In this document: in pieces, positions 9,276 through 17,456 of the stretch
Layout of the letters: every line of letters begins with the position of its first letter
Numbering within the stretch: position 1 is the stretch's first letter
Origin: Gammaproteobacteria bacterium
GTDB taxonomy: Bacteria > Pseudomonadota > Gammaproteobacteria > Steroidobacterales > Rariloculaceae
Reading direction: 5' to 3'
Assembly: GCA_022819855.1 (NCBI GenBank)
Contig: JAJEGN010000013.1
Coordinates: 32,492 to 96,491 of the forward strand
DNA: 64,000 nt
Program-made: the position numbers and the translations under genes
Notes under the pieces: model-generated
Seen by the model: the letters and a program-made list of their open reading frames with translations, nothing else
Told to the model about the DNA's origin: nothing
Database searches by the model: none

Positions 9276-10123
9276 CAGGGAGCGTCCTCCGCCGCGTCCT
9301 CCGGCCAGTCGACCACGATCTCGTAACGGGCGCGAATCTCGGCGTACGTCGCGTCATTGGCGCGACTGCGCTGATCCTCGGCATACCGCTCGAGCACGGC
9401 GTCGCGAACCTCGTCGAAGGCCGGTTGCCGTGCCTCGCTGCGCGACACCACGCGCACGAGATGCAGACCGAAATCCGACTCGAACGGGCCCGTCCATGCG
9501 CCCGGCTGCATCGTGAATACGGCGTCGGTCAGTGCAGCGCCGAACAGGACCTGGACCTGCTCGCGAGGTGCTTCGTCCATCTGGAACCGCAGCGGCGTAC
9601 TGTCCCCGAAGCCTTCCGGATCGGCGCCGCCCGTCAGCGCCTCGAGGGCCGCATCGACATCGGCCTGGAGCGCGTCGCCGCGTTCGCTGGGGCTGAAGTA
9701 GAGCTGATCGAAGGTCACGAGTGCCGGGATCTCGAACCTTGCTGGCTCCGCGTCGAAGAACGTCTGTAGCTCTTCGTCGGACGCAGGCTCCGGATCGGCA
9801 AGGTCCTCCGTCAGATAGCGCATTTTCTCGATCAGGCGCGTGCGCACCTCGTCGTCGTTGACGTCAAGACCGAGCGCCAGTGCCTCGCGATACATGACCT
9901 CGTCGCGGATGAAGGGCTCGACGAGCGCGGCGAGTTCCTCGCGGCTCGGTTCGCGGCCGTTGAAGAGCATCGCGGACTGACGCAACTGCTCGACCTGCAC
10001 GGCATTGATACGGATGGGTACCGGACCCGCTTCACCGCCGTCGCCCTGCAAGTACGAAATGGCGAACAGCAAGCCGCCGAGCACGACAAAGTGGAGCAAC
10101 GGGTCCTTGAGCAATCTGCGCAT
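9275..10123 (-). CDS. Membrane-anchored parvulin-type peptidyl-prolyl isomerase
   Basis: 282 aa. One N-terminal transmembrane or signal segment (residues 9-25), a SurA/PpiD-like helical chaperone region (about 40-125), then a parvulin-like domain (about 130-250) including FESDFGLHLVRV near 215-227. Several positions of the catalytic PPIase core are degenerate, so it may act more as a chaperone. Family members are commonly found next to long HupE genes, as here. The stop overlaps the next ATG (TGATG), indicating translational coupling. Confidence 0.8.
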   Translation of the reverse strand: MRRLLKDPLLHFVVLGGLLFAISYLQGDGGEAGPVPIRINAVQVEQLRQSAMLFNGREPSREELAALVEPFIRDEVMYREALALGLDVNDDEVRTRLIEKMRYLTEDLADPEPASDEELQTFFDAEPARFEIPALVTFDQLYFSPSERGDALQADVDAALEALTGGADPEGFGDSTPLRFQMDEAPREQVQVLFGAALTDAVFTMQPGAWTGPFESDFGLHLVRVVSRSEARQPAFDEVRDAVLERYAEDQRSRANDATYAEIRARYEIVVDWPEDAAEDAP

Positions 10124-10314
10124 GGAAGTCGACCTGGTCCGCGGGAAATCGTCGGCCGCATCGGCGACTGAGACTAGCAGGGGCCAAGGCGTTTCGCCAG
10201 CAACCCCACGCGGGGTTGGTTTGGCGTTCGGTAACGGTCCGATATGCCGGACGACTACGACATCGAACTCAGGGCATCAGAGTTCTTCGTCCGATTTTTC
10301 GGGAGTTTCGGCCG
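10124..10314 (-). other. Intergenic leader upstream of the PPIase operon
   Basis: This 190-bp stretch separates the DegP terminator from the PPIase gene. It contains a perfect 7-bp hairpin, CAACCCC at 10201-10207 with GGGGTTG at 10212-10218 and a 4-nt loop, which would fold in the leader of the minus-strand operon. I see no clear promoter or riboswitch. Confidence 0.3.
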
Positions 10315-10348
10315 AAAAAAAAAGCGCCCCGCCGGGGAGACGGGACGC
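10315..10348 (-). terminator. Rho-independent terminator after degP
   Basis: Read on the minus strand, GCGTCCCG (complement of 10341-10348) pairs with CGGGGCGC (complement of 10324-10331) around a 9-nt loop and is followed by nine T residues (complement of 10315-10323). It lies 44 bp beyond the DegP stop codon. Confidence 0.9.
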
Positions 10349-10391
10349 GAGTTGGGGGATTCTTTCAGCCTGACCGCAACGCTTCGAGTGC

Positions 10392-11585
10392 TCAGGCGCT
10401 CGATAGTTCCCCGAGTTCCACGGTGAACTCGAGCGTCTCGCCGGCGCGCCACACCTCGATCGATACCTGGTCGTCGGCATCCGTGCCGCCGACGAGCCGG
10501 CTCAGGGTCCGTGCGGAGTCGACGGCCCGGCCGTCGAATACCATGATGACGTCGCCATCGAGGAGACCTGCGCGGTCGGCCGGACTGCCCTGTTCGACGT
10601 AGGCGACCCGGGCGCCGCGTGCATCGTCGAGCCCCAGCGATTCGGCGAGTTCCCGATCGACGCTGAGAATCGACACGCCGAGCCAGCCGCGTTCGACGGC
10701 GCCATCCGTCCTGATCTCGTCGAGGATCGCCTGCGCCTGATTGGCCGGAATCGCGAAACCGATCCCGATGCTGCCGCCGTTCGGCGAAAAGATGGCCGTA
10801 TTGACGCCGATGACCTCGCCGGCCGTGTTGAAAACCGGCCCGCCCGAATTGCCCGAATTGATCGGTGCGTCGATCTGCAGGTAGTCGTCGTACGGACCGG
10901 ACCGGATGTCGCGTCCCCGCGCCGAGATGATTCCGGCGGTCGCCGTGCCGCCGAGACCGAACGGATTGCCGATGGCGAGCACCCATTCACCGACGCGGGC
11001 GCGGTCCGAATCGCCGAACTGTAGCGCCGTGAGTTCATTCGACGCATCGACCTTGATGAGCGCGAGGTCCGTTCGCTCGTCCTGGCCGATCACGACGGCC
11101 TTGAGCTGCTCGCCGGACTGGAGCGTAACGACGATCTCGTCGGCGCCGTCGATCACATGCTGATTGGTCGCGATGTGGCCCTCGGTGTCGATGACGAACC
11201 CTGAACCTGCGCCGCGCATCCGGCGTGGAAACCTCGGTCCACCCGGGGCCCTGTCCGGTGCATCGAAGAACCGCCTGAAAAACTGCTCGAATTCGCCGCC
11301 GCGCGGGAAGTGCTCCGGCCAGACCGCCGTGGGCATCGACCCCGTCCGTTTCGTGACGGCGATATTGACGACGGCCGGGCTCACGCGTTCGACGACGTCG
11401 GCAAACGACACGGCGCCGGGTGGCGCCATGGCGAGCCCCGCCTCGCCGCTATCGTCCGTGGCCTGAAACGCAGGCGACAACAGCGGCGCCAGGGCGATTG
11501 CGGCGACCGCGACGACAACGTAACGCCAGGTTGTCCGCCTTCCTCCGTGAACCAAGCCCGCGTCCTTCATATGGCCATTGCTCAT
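10392..11585 (-). CDS. DegP/DegQ-type periplasmic serine endoprotease with one PDZ domain
   Basis: 397 aa from the ATG at 11585, which has AGGAG 9 nt upstream; an ATG at 11648 would add 21 unlikely residues. A membrane or signal segment spans residues 21-40. The trypsin-like triad is visible: His143 in ATNQHVIDG, Asp173 in ERTDLALIKV and Ser247 in NSGNSGGP. One PDZ domain follows (about 290-385, including GWLGVS and GLLDGDVI). With a single PDZ and an N-terminal segment it resembles DegS or short DegQ as much as DegP; it lacks a second PDZ. Known role: degradation of misfolded periplasmic proteins. Divergent from the two-component system. Confidence 0.9.
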   Translation of the reverse strand: MSNGHMKDAGLVHGGRRTTWRYVVVAVAAIALAPLLSPAFQATDDSGEAGLAMAPPGAVSFADVVERVSPAVVNIAVTKRTGSMPTAVWPEHFPRGGEFEQFFRRFFDAPDRAPGGPRFPRRMRGAGSGFVIDTEGHIATNQHVIDGADEIVVTLQSGEQLKAVVIGQDERTDLALIKVDASNELTALQFGDSDRARVGEWVLAIGNPFGLGGTATAGIISARGRDIRSGPYDDYLQIDAPINSGNSGGPVFNTAGEVIGVNTAIFSPNGGSIGIGFAIPANQAQAILDEIRTDGAVERGWLGVSILSVDRELAESLGLDDARGARVAYVEQGSPADRAGLLDGDVIMVFDGRAVDSARTLSRLVGGTDADDQVSIEVWRAGETLEFTVELGELSSA

Positions 11586-11788
11586 CGCGTCATGCTCCTG
11601 CGAATCGAATGTCTTTCGACCTGATGACGACGATACGGGCGGGCGCATTACCTCAAGCTCACCGAATCCCTACGGTTTTGTCATGAAGCGGGCTCGCGGT
11701 TTGCCTTACCCTATCGGGCGGGTGCAGTCCCGAAAGTCGAGGCGCGTCAGGGATATTCCCGCGGTTGCGGCGGTCTGATGAAAGACAA
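11586..11788. promoter_or_regulatory. Divergent intergenic region, degP versus two-component system
   Basis: About 200 bp shared by the divergent degP and response-regulator genes must hold promoters for both. I could not identify convincing -35/-10 pairs or a direct-repeat operator; the divergent arrangement suggests, but does not show, regulation of degP by the response regulator. Confidence 0.3.
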
Positions 11789-12466
11789 GTGCGAATACTG
11801 ATCATCGAGGACGACAGGGAGCTTGCCTCGTTCGTCCGGAAGGGACTGAGTCAGGCGGGCTGGAACGTGGACCATGCCGACAATGGCAAGGACGGGCTCT
11901 TCCTCGCGACCACCGAGCAATACGATGCGCTCATCGTCGACCGCATGCTGCCCGGCATCGAAGGGCTGACGGTCGTGCGCACGCTCAGAGCGTCGGACAT
12001 CGACACGCCCGTGCTGATCCTGAGCGCCCTCGGCGAAGTCGACGACCGCGTGAAGGGCCTGAAGGCCGGCGGCGACGACTATCTCGTCAAACCCTTCGCG
12101 TTCAGCGAACTCATGGCGCGGGTCGAGGCACTGGTCCGCCGCTCGCGGACGACATCCGCGGCGGCGCAGACGACTCTCGAAGTCGCGGACCTGCACATGG
12201 ACCTGCTCAAGCGCGAGGTGCGCCGCGGCGCCGCGAAGATCGACCTGCAGCCGCGCGAGTTCCAGCTCCTTGAGTTCCTGCTGCGCCACGCGGGCCAGGT
12301 GGTCACGCGCACGATGCTGCTCGAGGGCGTCTGGGACTACCACTTCGACCCGCAGACCAACGTCATCGACGTGCATATCAGCCGGCTGCGCGCGAAGGTC
12401 GACAAGGGTTTCGAGCGCCCGCTGCTGCATACCGTGCGCGGCGCGGGCTACCGGCTCGGCGACTAG
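11789..12466 (+). CDS. OmpR/PhoB-family response regulator
   Basis: 225 aa starting at the GTG that begins VRILIIEDD; upstream in-frame codons add a non-conserved tail. Receiver domain: acidic pocket at residues 7-9, phospho-acceptor Asp51 in LIVDRMLPG, Ser79 and Lys101. A winged-helix trans_reg_C domain occupies about 128-225 (DLQPREFQLLEFLLRH, NVIDVHISRLRAKVD, TVRGAGYRLGD). Subfamily resembles QseB/PmrA. The histidine kinase follows 12 bp downstream, so the two form one operon. Confidence 0.95.
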   Translation: MRILIIEDDRELASFVRKGLSQAGWNVDHADNGKDGLFLATTEQYDALIVDRMLPGIEGLTVVRTLRASDIDTPVLILSALGEVDDRVKGLKAGGDDYLVKPFAFSELMARVEALVRRSRTTSAAAQTTLEVADLHMDLLKREVRRGAAKIDLQPREFQLLEFLLRHAGQVVTRTMLLEGVWDYHFDPQTNVIDVHISRLRAKVDKGFERPLLHTVRGAGYRLGD

Positions 12467-12478
12467 CGGCGCACGAAC

Positions 12479-13849
12479 ATGATTCGCCTGCCGCCCCTGC
12501 TCAGGACCAGCGTCTTTCAGCTCACGCTGATCTACGTGGTCGTCTTCGGTCTCTCCGTCGTCGCGCTTTTCGCATTCATCTACTGGTCGACGATCGGCTT
12601 CATGGAACGGCAGACCGACGCGGTCATCGAGGCCGAGATCGTGGGTCTCGCCGAGCAGTACGAGCGGCGCGGGCTGGCGGGACTCGTCGACGTGATCGGC
12701 GACCGCGTCCGGCGCGACACCGAGGACCGCTCCGCCTACCTGCTCGTCGACTCGAACCTGCGACCGTTGGCCGGCAACGTCAGCTACTGGCCGCGGGCGT
12801 TCAACCAGCAAGGTGAATGGGTCAATTTCGTGATCGCGGCAGCCGACGAGGAACAGGTCCCCGTGCGCGCACAGGTGCTCGGCGTCGGTCCGGGCTTCAG
12901 GCTACTCGTCGGACGCGAAATTCGCGAACTCGAGCAGATCGACCAGCTCCTGCGCCAGACCGCGATCTGGGGGCTCGGCCTGACCGTGGGCCTTGCCCTT
13001 GCCGGCGGGCTGCTCATGGGCGTCAGCGCCCAGCGCCGCGTCAGCCAGCTCAACCGCACGACCCGGCGGATCATCGCCGGGGACCTCTCGCAGCGCGTGC
13101 CCGTTCGCGGCGGCCGCGACGAGCACGAGGAACTTGCGACCAACGTCAACGCGATGCTCGACCAGATCGAGAGTCTGCTCTCCGGCGTACGCCACGTCGG
13201 CGACAGCATCGCCCACGACCTGCGCGGTCCGCTGACGAGGCTGCGCGCCCGTCTCGAGGCGCTCGCCTATGAACGCGAACCCAACCGGCAAAGCATCGAG
13301 CAATGCCTTGCGCAGGCCGACGGGCTGCTCGAGACCTTCAACGCCTTGCTGCGCATCGCGCGCGTCGAGTCAGGCGCCTACCGCAGCGCCTTCGCCGAAC
13401 TGGATCTGAGTCTGATCCTGCGCGATGCCTGCGAGCTCTACCAGGCCGCGGCCGAGGAACGCAGCATCGCGCTGCGGCTGAACAGCGCACCGAACGCGCG
13501 GGTTTTCGGCGACCGCGAACTGCTTGCCCAGGCGCTGTCCAACCTGCTCGACAACGCCGTCAAGTACACGCCGGCCGACGGGCACATCGACGTCCACCTG
13601 AGCCACGTCGACAGGCGGATTTCGGTCAGCGTCGCCGATACGGGCCCGGGCATTGGCGAGGCCGACCGCGAGCGCGTCCTCGCGCGTTTCGCCCGCCTCG
13701 ACCAGGCGCGTTCGAAACCTGGCAACGGGCTCGGGCTTGCGCTCGTGCGCGCGGTGGCGGACCAGCACGACGGCCAACTGACGCTGACGGACAACGCGCC
13801 GGGACTCATCGTCACTCTCGAACTGCCGGCGGTGAACCGCCCGCGTTAG
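12479..13849 (+). CDS. Membrane sensor histidine kinase
   Basis: 456 aa. TM1 at about 17-38, periplasmic sensor loop of about 120 residues, TM2 at about 163-182, HAMP (183-236), HisKA with phospho-accepting His246 in GDSIAHDLRGPLTRLRARLE, and HATPase with N-box NLLDNAVKY, G1 DTGPGIG and G2 GNGLGLALV. Cognate of the adjacent OmpR-type regulator. The periplasmic loop shows no motif that reveals the signal. The gene converges on the cytochrome c gene with only 20 bp between. Confidence 0.95.
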   Translation: MIRLPPLLRTSVFQLTLIYVVVFGLSVVALFAFIYWSTIGFMERQTDAVIEAEIVGLAEQYERRGLAGLVDVIGDRVRRDTEDRSAYLLVDSNLRPLAGNVSYWPRAFNQQGEWVNFVIAAADEEQVPVRAQVLGVGPGFRLLVGREIRELEQIDQLLRQTAIWGLGLTVGLALAGGLLMGVSAQRRVSQLNRTTRRIIAGDLSQRVPVRGGRDEHEELATNVNAMLDQIESLLSGVRHVGDSIAHDLRGPLTRLRARLEALAYEREPNRQSIEQCLAQADGLLETFNALLRIARVESGAYRSAFAELDLSLILRDACELYQAAAEERSIALRLNSAPNARVFGDRELLAQALSNLLDNAVKYTPADGHIDVHLSHVDRRISVSVADTGPGIGEADRERVLARFARLDQARSKPGNGLGLALVRAVADQHDGQLTLTDNAPGLIVTLELPAVNRPR

Positions 13850-13869
13850 GCCGGATATCGCAAGAAGCC

Positions 13870-14391
13870 TTACGGCTGGCCCGCGCTCTCGGGGGAATCG
13901 TCGTAGGCGCCGAGAAGCCCGACGCGAGCCGCTTCCACTTCGACCAGCGGTTCCTGCCGATAGCGGCCGACTTCCTCCGCCGTGTAGGGCTCGAAGTCCG
14001 CGGGCATGTCATCGGCGCTGAACCGGTAAAGGAACCAGTTCATGAGTTCCGCGAGCTCATCGTCGGGGATGATCGACAGGGACACCCCCGGAACACGCAC
14101 CAGGAATTCCCTCCCGCCTTGCACCCCGAGGAACCTGCCGGTTCCGATCAGTGGAGGGATCTTCCCGGGAGTAGCTGCGCCGTCGGCAAGGTGGCAACCC
14201 TGACAATGCAGGATGTAGTTGAACTGGGGCGACGCCGCAGCTGCGGCCCCCGCTCCTGCCAGTGCAAATATCAGGGTCGATAGCGCGAACGCGGTCCGCA
14301 CTGAACCTGCAAATCGCAGCAAGGTCCGCGGCCAGCGCAAGCGGTCACTGGCGCGACGCCCTTGCACGTCCCGCCAACACCTCGATTTCAT
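13870..14391 (-). CDS. c-type cytochrome of the amine dehydrogenase operon
   Basis: 173 aa from the ATG at 14391, which has GGAG 8 nt upstream; an ATG at 14433 would add 14 poor residues. The N-terminal basic stretch and hydrophobic segment (about residues 26-52, ending in an Ala run) look like a Sec signal or anchor. A single heme motif CQGCH follows soon after cleavage, and no second CXXCH is present, so it is not a MauG-type di-heme enzyme. Placed last in the operon, it is probably the electron acceptor or relay from the TTQ enzyme; that role is inference. Confidence 0.75.
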   Translation of the reverse strand: MKSRCWRDVQGRRASDRLRWPRTLLRFAGSVRTAFALSTLIFALAGAGAAAAASPQFNYILHCQGCHLADGAATPGKIPPLIGTGRFLGVQGGREFLVRVPGVSLSIIPDDELAELMNWFLYRFSADDMPADFEPYTAEEVGRYRQEPLVEVEAARVGLLGAYDDSPESAGQP

Positions 14392-14439
14392 CCGCGATGC
14401 TCCATGTAAGGCGCGGCCTGGTGAGATTTGCAAACTTGT

Positions 14440-14982
14440 TCAGGCGTCGGCACGCCCCAGCACCAGCGCGACGGTGCTGTGGTAGGCCGTGGTGCTGTGG
14501 GCCAGGCACCAGTTGATGTTGTTCGACCTGCCGGTCACGTAGACGGGCATGTCGTCCTCGTTGTTGTTGCAGAAGCACTGTCCGCAGGGACTCTTGCCGC
14601 AACAGTCGTTGTAGGAAATCAGGTAGTCGACCCCGTCGGCCGGATTCGTGCACGTGCCGATCCAGGTCACCGTCGACATTTCGGTTCCGGGCGGGCAGGA
14701 CGACGCCGACCCACCGCAGCATGGCGACATGAAGCCGTCGATGGAGCAGTAACGCCAGTAGTCGCAGCTCATCGGATCGCCGGCGTCCCCCTCGATGTCG
14801 GGGTCCTTGAAACCGGCATCGGCAGCCTGGGCCGCCGCGCGAGACAACGGCAGCAGCGGAATCGAGGCGCCGCCGAGCAGGAGCGTGCCGAGACGCGTCA
14901 GGAAACTGCGCCGCGACGTGAGTCTCGCGAGGTATCTCGCTCCGGTTTCGAGCCTGCGGTCAAACCAGTTCGTCGAATCCAT
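14440..14982 (-). CDS. mauA: TTQ-containing amine dehydrogenase light (beta) chain, MauA/AauA family
   Basis: 180 aa. A Tat-like long leader (SRRSFL near residue 23, cleavage after about 51) matches the family. The two tryptophans that form tryptophan tryptophylquinone are present in VTWIGTC and NINWCLA, and the catalytic Asp in YNDCCG. Mature-chain Cys residues are numerous, as expected for this disulfide-rich protein, but the pattern deviates: positions equivalent to Cys36 and Cys121 of the Paracoccus enzyme are Ser here, while Cys appears at two other places. Substrate could be methylamine or an aralkylamine. Starts 2 nt after the MauD stop. Confidence 0.92.
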   Translation of the reverse strand: MDSTNWFDRRLETGARYLARLTSRRSFLTRLGTLLLGGASIPLLPLSRAAAQAADAGFKDPDIEGDAGDPMSCDYWRYCSIDGFMSPCCGGSASSCPPGTEMSTVTWIGTCTNPADGVDYLISYNDCCGKSPCGQCFCNNNEDDMPVYVTGRSNNINWCLAHSTTAYHSTVALVLGRADA

Positions 14983-14984
14983 GC

Positions 14985-15602
14985 TCAGGCGACCTCCTCT
15001 TCCTTCGATTGCTCGGCGGCCATGTACTCCTGCAAGGTTGCCACACCGAGTTCATCGGCCTCAAACAGACTCTCCAGGTGCTCCCGGGAATTCACGAGTC
15101 CGGTCGACCGAATGACCCCCTCAGAATCGATCAACACGGCGTGTGGCAGGCGTCCGACCCGGTAGCCGAGCCCAAGTTCCGACGAAAGCAGATAGGGGAA
15201 CTGCTGAAGTCGGTATTCCGAAACGAACGCTTCATGCTCCTTGCGCGCGCCGTCGCTGGCCAGAATCACGTTCAGCCACCTGCCCTCGTTCCGGGCGACG
15301 GACTTGAGCACCGGCAGCAGCGTCTTGCAGACGGGGCAGGTCGGCGACAGGAAGAACAGCAGCGTACTGAGATTGTCCGGTCGCGTTCCCCCAACCCGCT
15401 GCTCCCGATTCGCCAGGTCGCTGACGGTGAAGACCGGCGCCTCTTCGCCCGCCTTTGGGCCGCTGCCGACCACCAGGGCGCCCGCCGGAGCGACCCGCTC
15501 GTACAGCACGCCGATCTGCCGGACCAGCGCGAGGATGACGCCGCCCATGACCAGCACGAGAATCCACAGCAATACGTTGGATGCAAGGAGCGCGCCCGAC
15601 AC
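14985..15602 (-). CDS. mauD: MauD-like thioredoxin-fold protein for light-chain disulfide formation
   Basis: 205 aa, starting with a GTG 2 nt after the MauE stop; longer upstream frames run through mauE and are rejected. One N-terminal transmembrane helix (about 7-28) anchors a periplasmic thioredoxin-like domain with the active-site motif SPTCPVCKTLLPV. Known role: forming or maintaining the disulfides of the MauA chain during maturation, with MauE. Confidence 0.9.
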   Translation of the reverse strand: MSGALLASNVLLWILVLVMGGVILALVRQIGVLYERVAPAGALVVGSGPKAGEEAPVFTVSDLANREQRVGGTRPDNLSTLLFFLSPTCPVCKTLLPVLKSVARNEGRWLNVILASDGARKEHEAFVSEYRLQQFPYLLSSELGLGYRVGRLPHAVLIDSEGVIRSTGLVNSREHLESLFEADELGVATLQEYMAAEQSKEEEVA

Positions 15603-15604
15603 GA

Positions 15605-16138
15605 TCAGCCCCTCAACCGTGCGAGGTCCGGTCCGTTGGCGATGAGCCGATTGATCGCCGCGTACAGCAACGCCGCCGCACAGACGGCCGCCGTTACCGC
15701 GATCGCATCGAACCAGACCAGCACCCTCCCCTGCACGGGCAGCATGGCAGCCAGTGCCAGCAAGGCGAGCAAGAGGTTGCGCGCGACCAGGGATCCGCTC
15801 AGCGATTGCCGGCCTGCGGGCCCCATGCAGCCGCAATCGATGAAGCGCCGCCCCCTGAACAGGTTCACTGCGATGGCGGCGGCGTAAAGAGCCAGCAGCA
15901 GTGCGCTGCCGGCCAGGGCGGCGTTCCGCAGCACCGGAATCAGGAGACACACTGCCAACTCCAGTTCGAGACCGATCACGGCGACGGCGCAGGCCCGGGC
16001 CGCCCCTTGCGGGACCAGGCGGTAGTCGGTCAGTACCGTTACAAAGACCGCGAAACCGTTCAGCTTCTGTGCAGCCGCAACAAACCAGAGCAGCGCCAGC
16101 GACAGCGCGACAACCAGTGGAATGACCGGATCCACCAT
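15605..16138 (-). CDS. mauE: MauE-like integral membrane protein
   Basis: 177 aa with four predicted membrane helices (about 4-22, 46-67, 72-92 and 118-160 in total). The RRFIDCGCMGP motif, with a CxC pair, is characteristic of MauE/DoxX-like maturation proteins that work with MauD. Position between heavy chain and mauD gives the order B-E-D-A known from mau and aau clusters. Confidence 0.88.
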   Translation of the reverse strand: MVDPVIPLVVALSLALLWFVAAAQKLNGFAVFVTVLTDYRLVPQGAARACAVAVIGLELELAVCLLIPVLRNAALAGSALLLALYAAAIAVNLFRGRRFIDCGCMGPAGRQSLSGSLVARNLLLALLALAAMLPVQGRVLVWFDAIAVTAAVCAAALLYAAINRLIANGPDLARLRG

Positions 16139-16147
16139 TCCTGCCCG

Positions 16148-17320
16148 CTACCTGACGCGCAGCGAAAGCCACCCGCTCGACGGGGCATTCTGCAGTCGCT
16201 CGTGGAGATACTCGCCGCTCATGGCGTGGCGGACGGAAACTCCGCTTCCTGCCGCGGAAACCAGCAAGGGTTCGTCTCCCTGGGTGACCAGGATGTTGGC
16301 AGCGCCGTCACCTGTGGTCGAACCGAGTCCGGCGCCGCCGGCATCGCTCTCGTCGCTTTCCGGGAGCGCCTCCAGGCGCTGCACGCGTTCGCGCGATGCA
16401 AGGTCGAACGACCAGATCTCGGTGCCGTCCCAGTCCGCGGGATCGTCCAACGGTTCGTCGTTCTGCCGCGCCAGGACGTAGAGACGCCCGCTTTGCTGGT
16501 GAACTGCGAGTGGCTGACGCCCGGTGATGCGCCAGTTCTCTTCGCGGTCGGATGCCGAGAGCAGCGACCAGCTCTCGCCGATTCGAGGCATGGACCCTGA
16601 GACATCCACCGAATGCAGGATCCCGTCGAACGACACGAACAACCATTCGTCCCCGTAGCGCACGCCCGGCTCCCGGATCGGATCGGTCTCGGGGTCGAAA
16701 AACTGCTCCGTGCGCTCCTTGGAAACTTCTCGGCCGTTCTCGTCGATCGTTACGGCGAGCAGGTCGCCGTTGGCGCAGATCATCACGTAGCTGAGATCGC
16801 CCGCGGAGAACACCAGGCTGCAGCCGGGCGTGGAGATTTCACCGACGAACGACTTTGCCTCAATGTCGACGACGCTGATGGACGTGGCCGGCGTGAGGTT
16901 GAACACGGCCAGAAAACGGTCATTGTCGGTGAGCGCCAGCGTACCCGTGATTGCCAGCATCAGCGCCCGTTTGGCGGGGATCACGATCTCTCCCGCAACA
17001 CCCAGCGTCGTGGTGTCGAAAATCGTGAGCGTGTCGGTACGTTCCCCGCGGTTGCCGCGCGTGTAGAAGGTCTCGACCACAAACAAGGATGCCCCGTCCG
17101 AGGAGTATTCGATCGCGCCTGTCGGAAAGGTCTCGGCCACTCCGATCAAGCCGAGGAAGCGATCGTCGGCGACGTCGACAAGGCTGTAGTCGACGAACAC
17201 CCAGTCGCGTTCTGGCTCCGGCAGCACTTCGGAGCGCCCGAACGTGTCGAATTCCTGGGAGAATCCGGGAGCGGTCGCGACGCCGAACAGGAGGCCAGCC
17301 ACGCATAGTCTGAAAATCAT
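16148..17320 (-). CDS. mauB: TTQ amine dehydrogenase heavy (alpha) chain, MauB/AauB family
   Basis: 390 aa from the ATG at 17320 that begins a Sec signal (MIFRLCVAGLLFGVATAPGFSQ is the region, cleavage near 22) preceded by a GGGGG SD; the upstream in-frame ATG lacks any signal. Length and the repetitive beta-propeller pattern, with blades ending in motifs such as VSVVDIEAKSFVGEI, match the seven-bladed heavy chain. It is the first gene of the operon and is followed by mauE, mauD, mauA and a cytochrome c. No mauG, mauF or cupredoxin gene is seen in the window. Confidence 0.88.
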   Translation of the reverse strand: MIFRLCVAGLLFGVATAPGFSQEFDTFGRSEVLPEPERDWVFVDYSLVDVADDRFLGLIGVAETFPTGAIEYSSDGASLFVVETFYTRGNRGERTDTLTIFDTTTLGVAGEIVIPAKRALMLAITGTLALTDNDRFLAVFNLTPATSISVVDIEAKSFVGEISTPGCSLVFSAGDLSYVMICANGDLLAVTIDENGREVSKERTEQFFDPETDPIREPGVRYGDEWLFVSFDGILHSVDVSGSMPRIGESWSLLSASDREENWRITGRQPLAVHQQSGRLYVLARQNDEPLDDPADWDGTEIWSFDLASRERVQRLEALPESDESDAGGAGLGSTTGDGAANILVTQGDEPLLVSAAGSGVSVRHAMSGEYLHERLQNAPSSGWLSLRVR

Positions 17321-17456
17321 TCGCTTGCAATCCCCCTTCAATGGCAAGGTCGGCGATGGAAGCCCAGTATATAGGGGCTCGGCCGGACGATCGTCGCAAC
17401 CCACCTTCGCAGCAGGCGCCGCAAGACGCGTTCCTGCCATGTCGGCTTCTCGAGAA

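Noticed and set aside
9165..9290. Plus-strand resemblance to part of a cobalamin riboswitch (GGTGTGACTCCGGC and neighbouring GGAAGGCGC)
   Set aside because: HupE genes can be B12-controlled, but the match is on the strand opposite to hupE, inside coding sequence, and other conserved riboswitch blocks are missing.
13870..14391. Calling the cytochrome a MauG
   Set aside because: Only one CXXCH motif and 173 residues; MauG has two hemes and is about twice as long.
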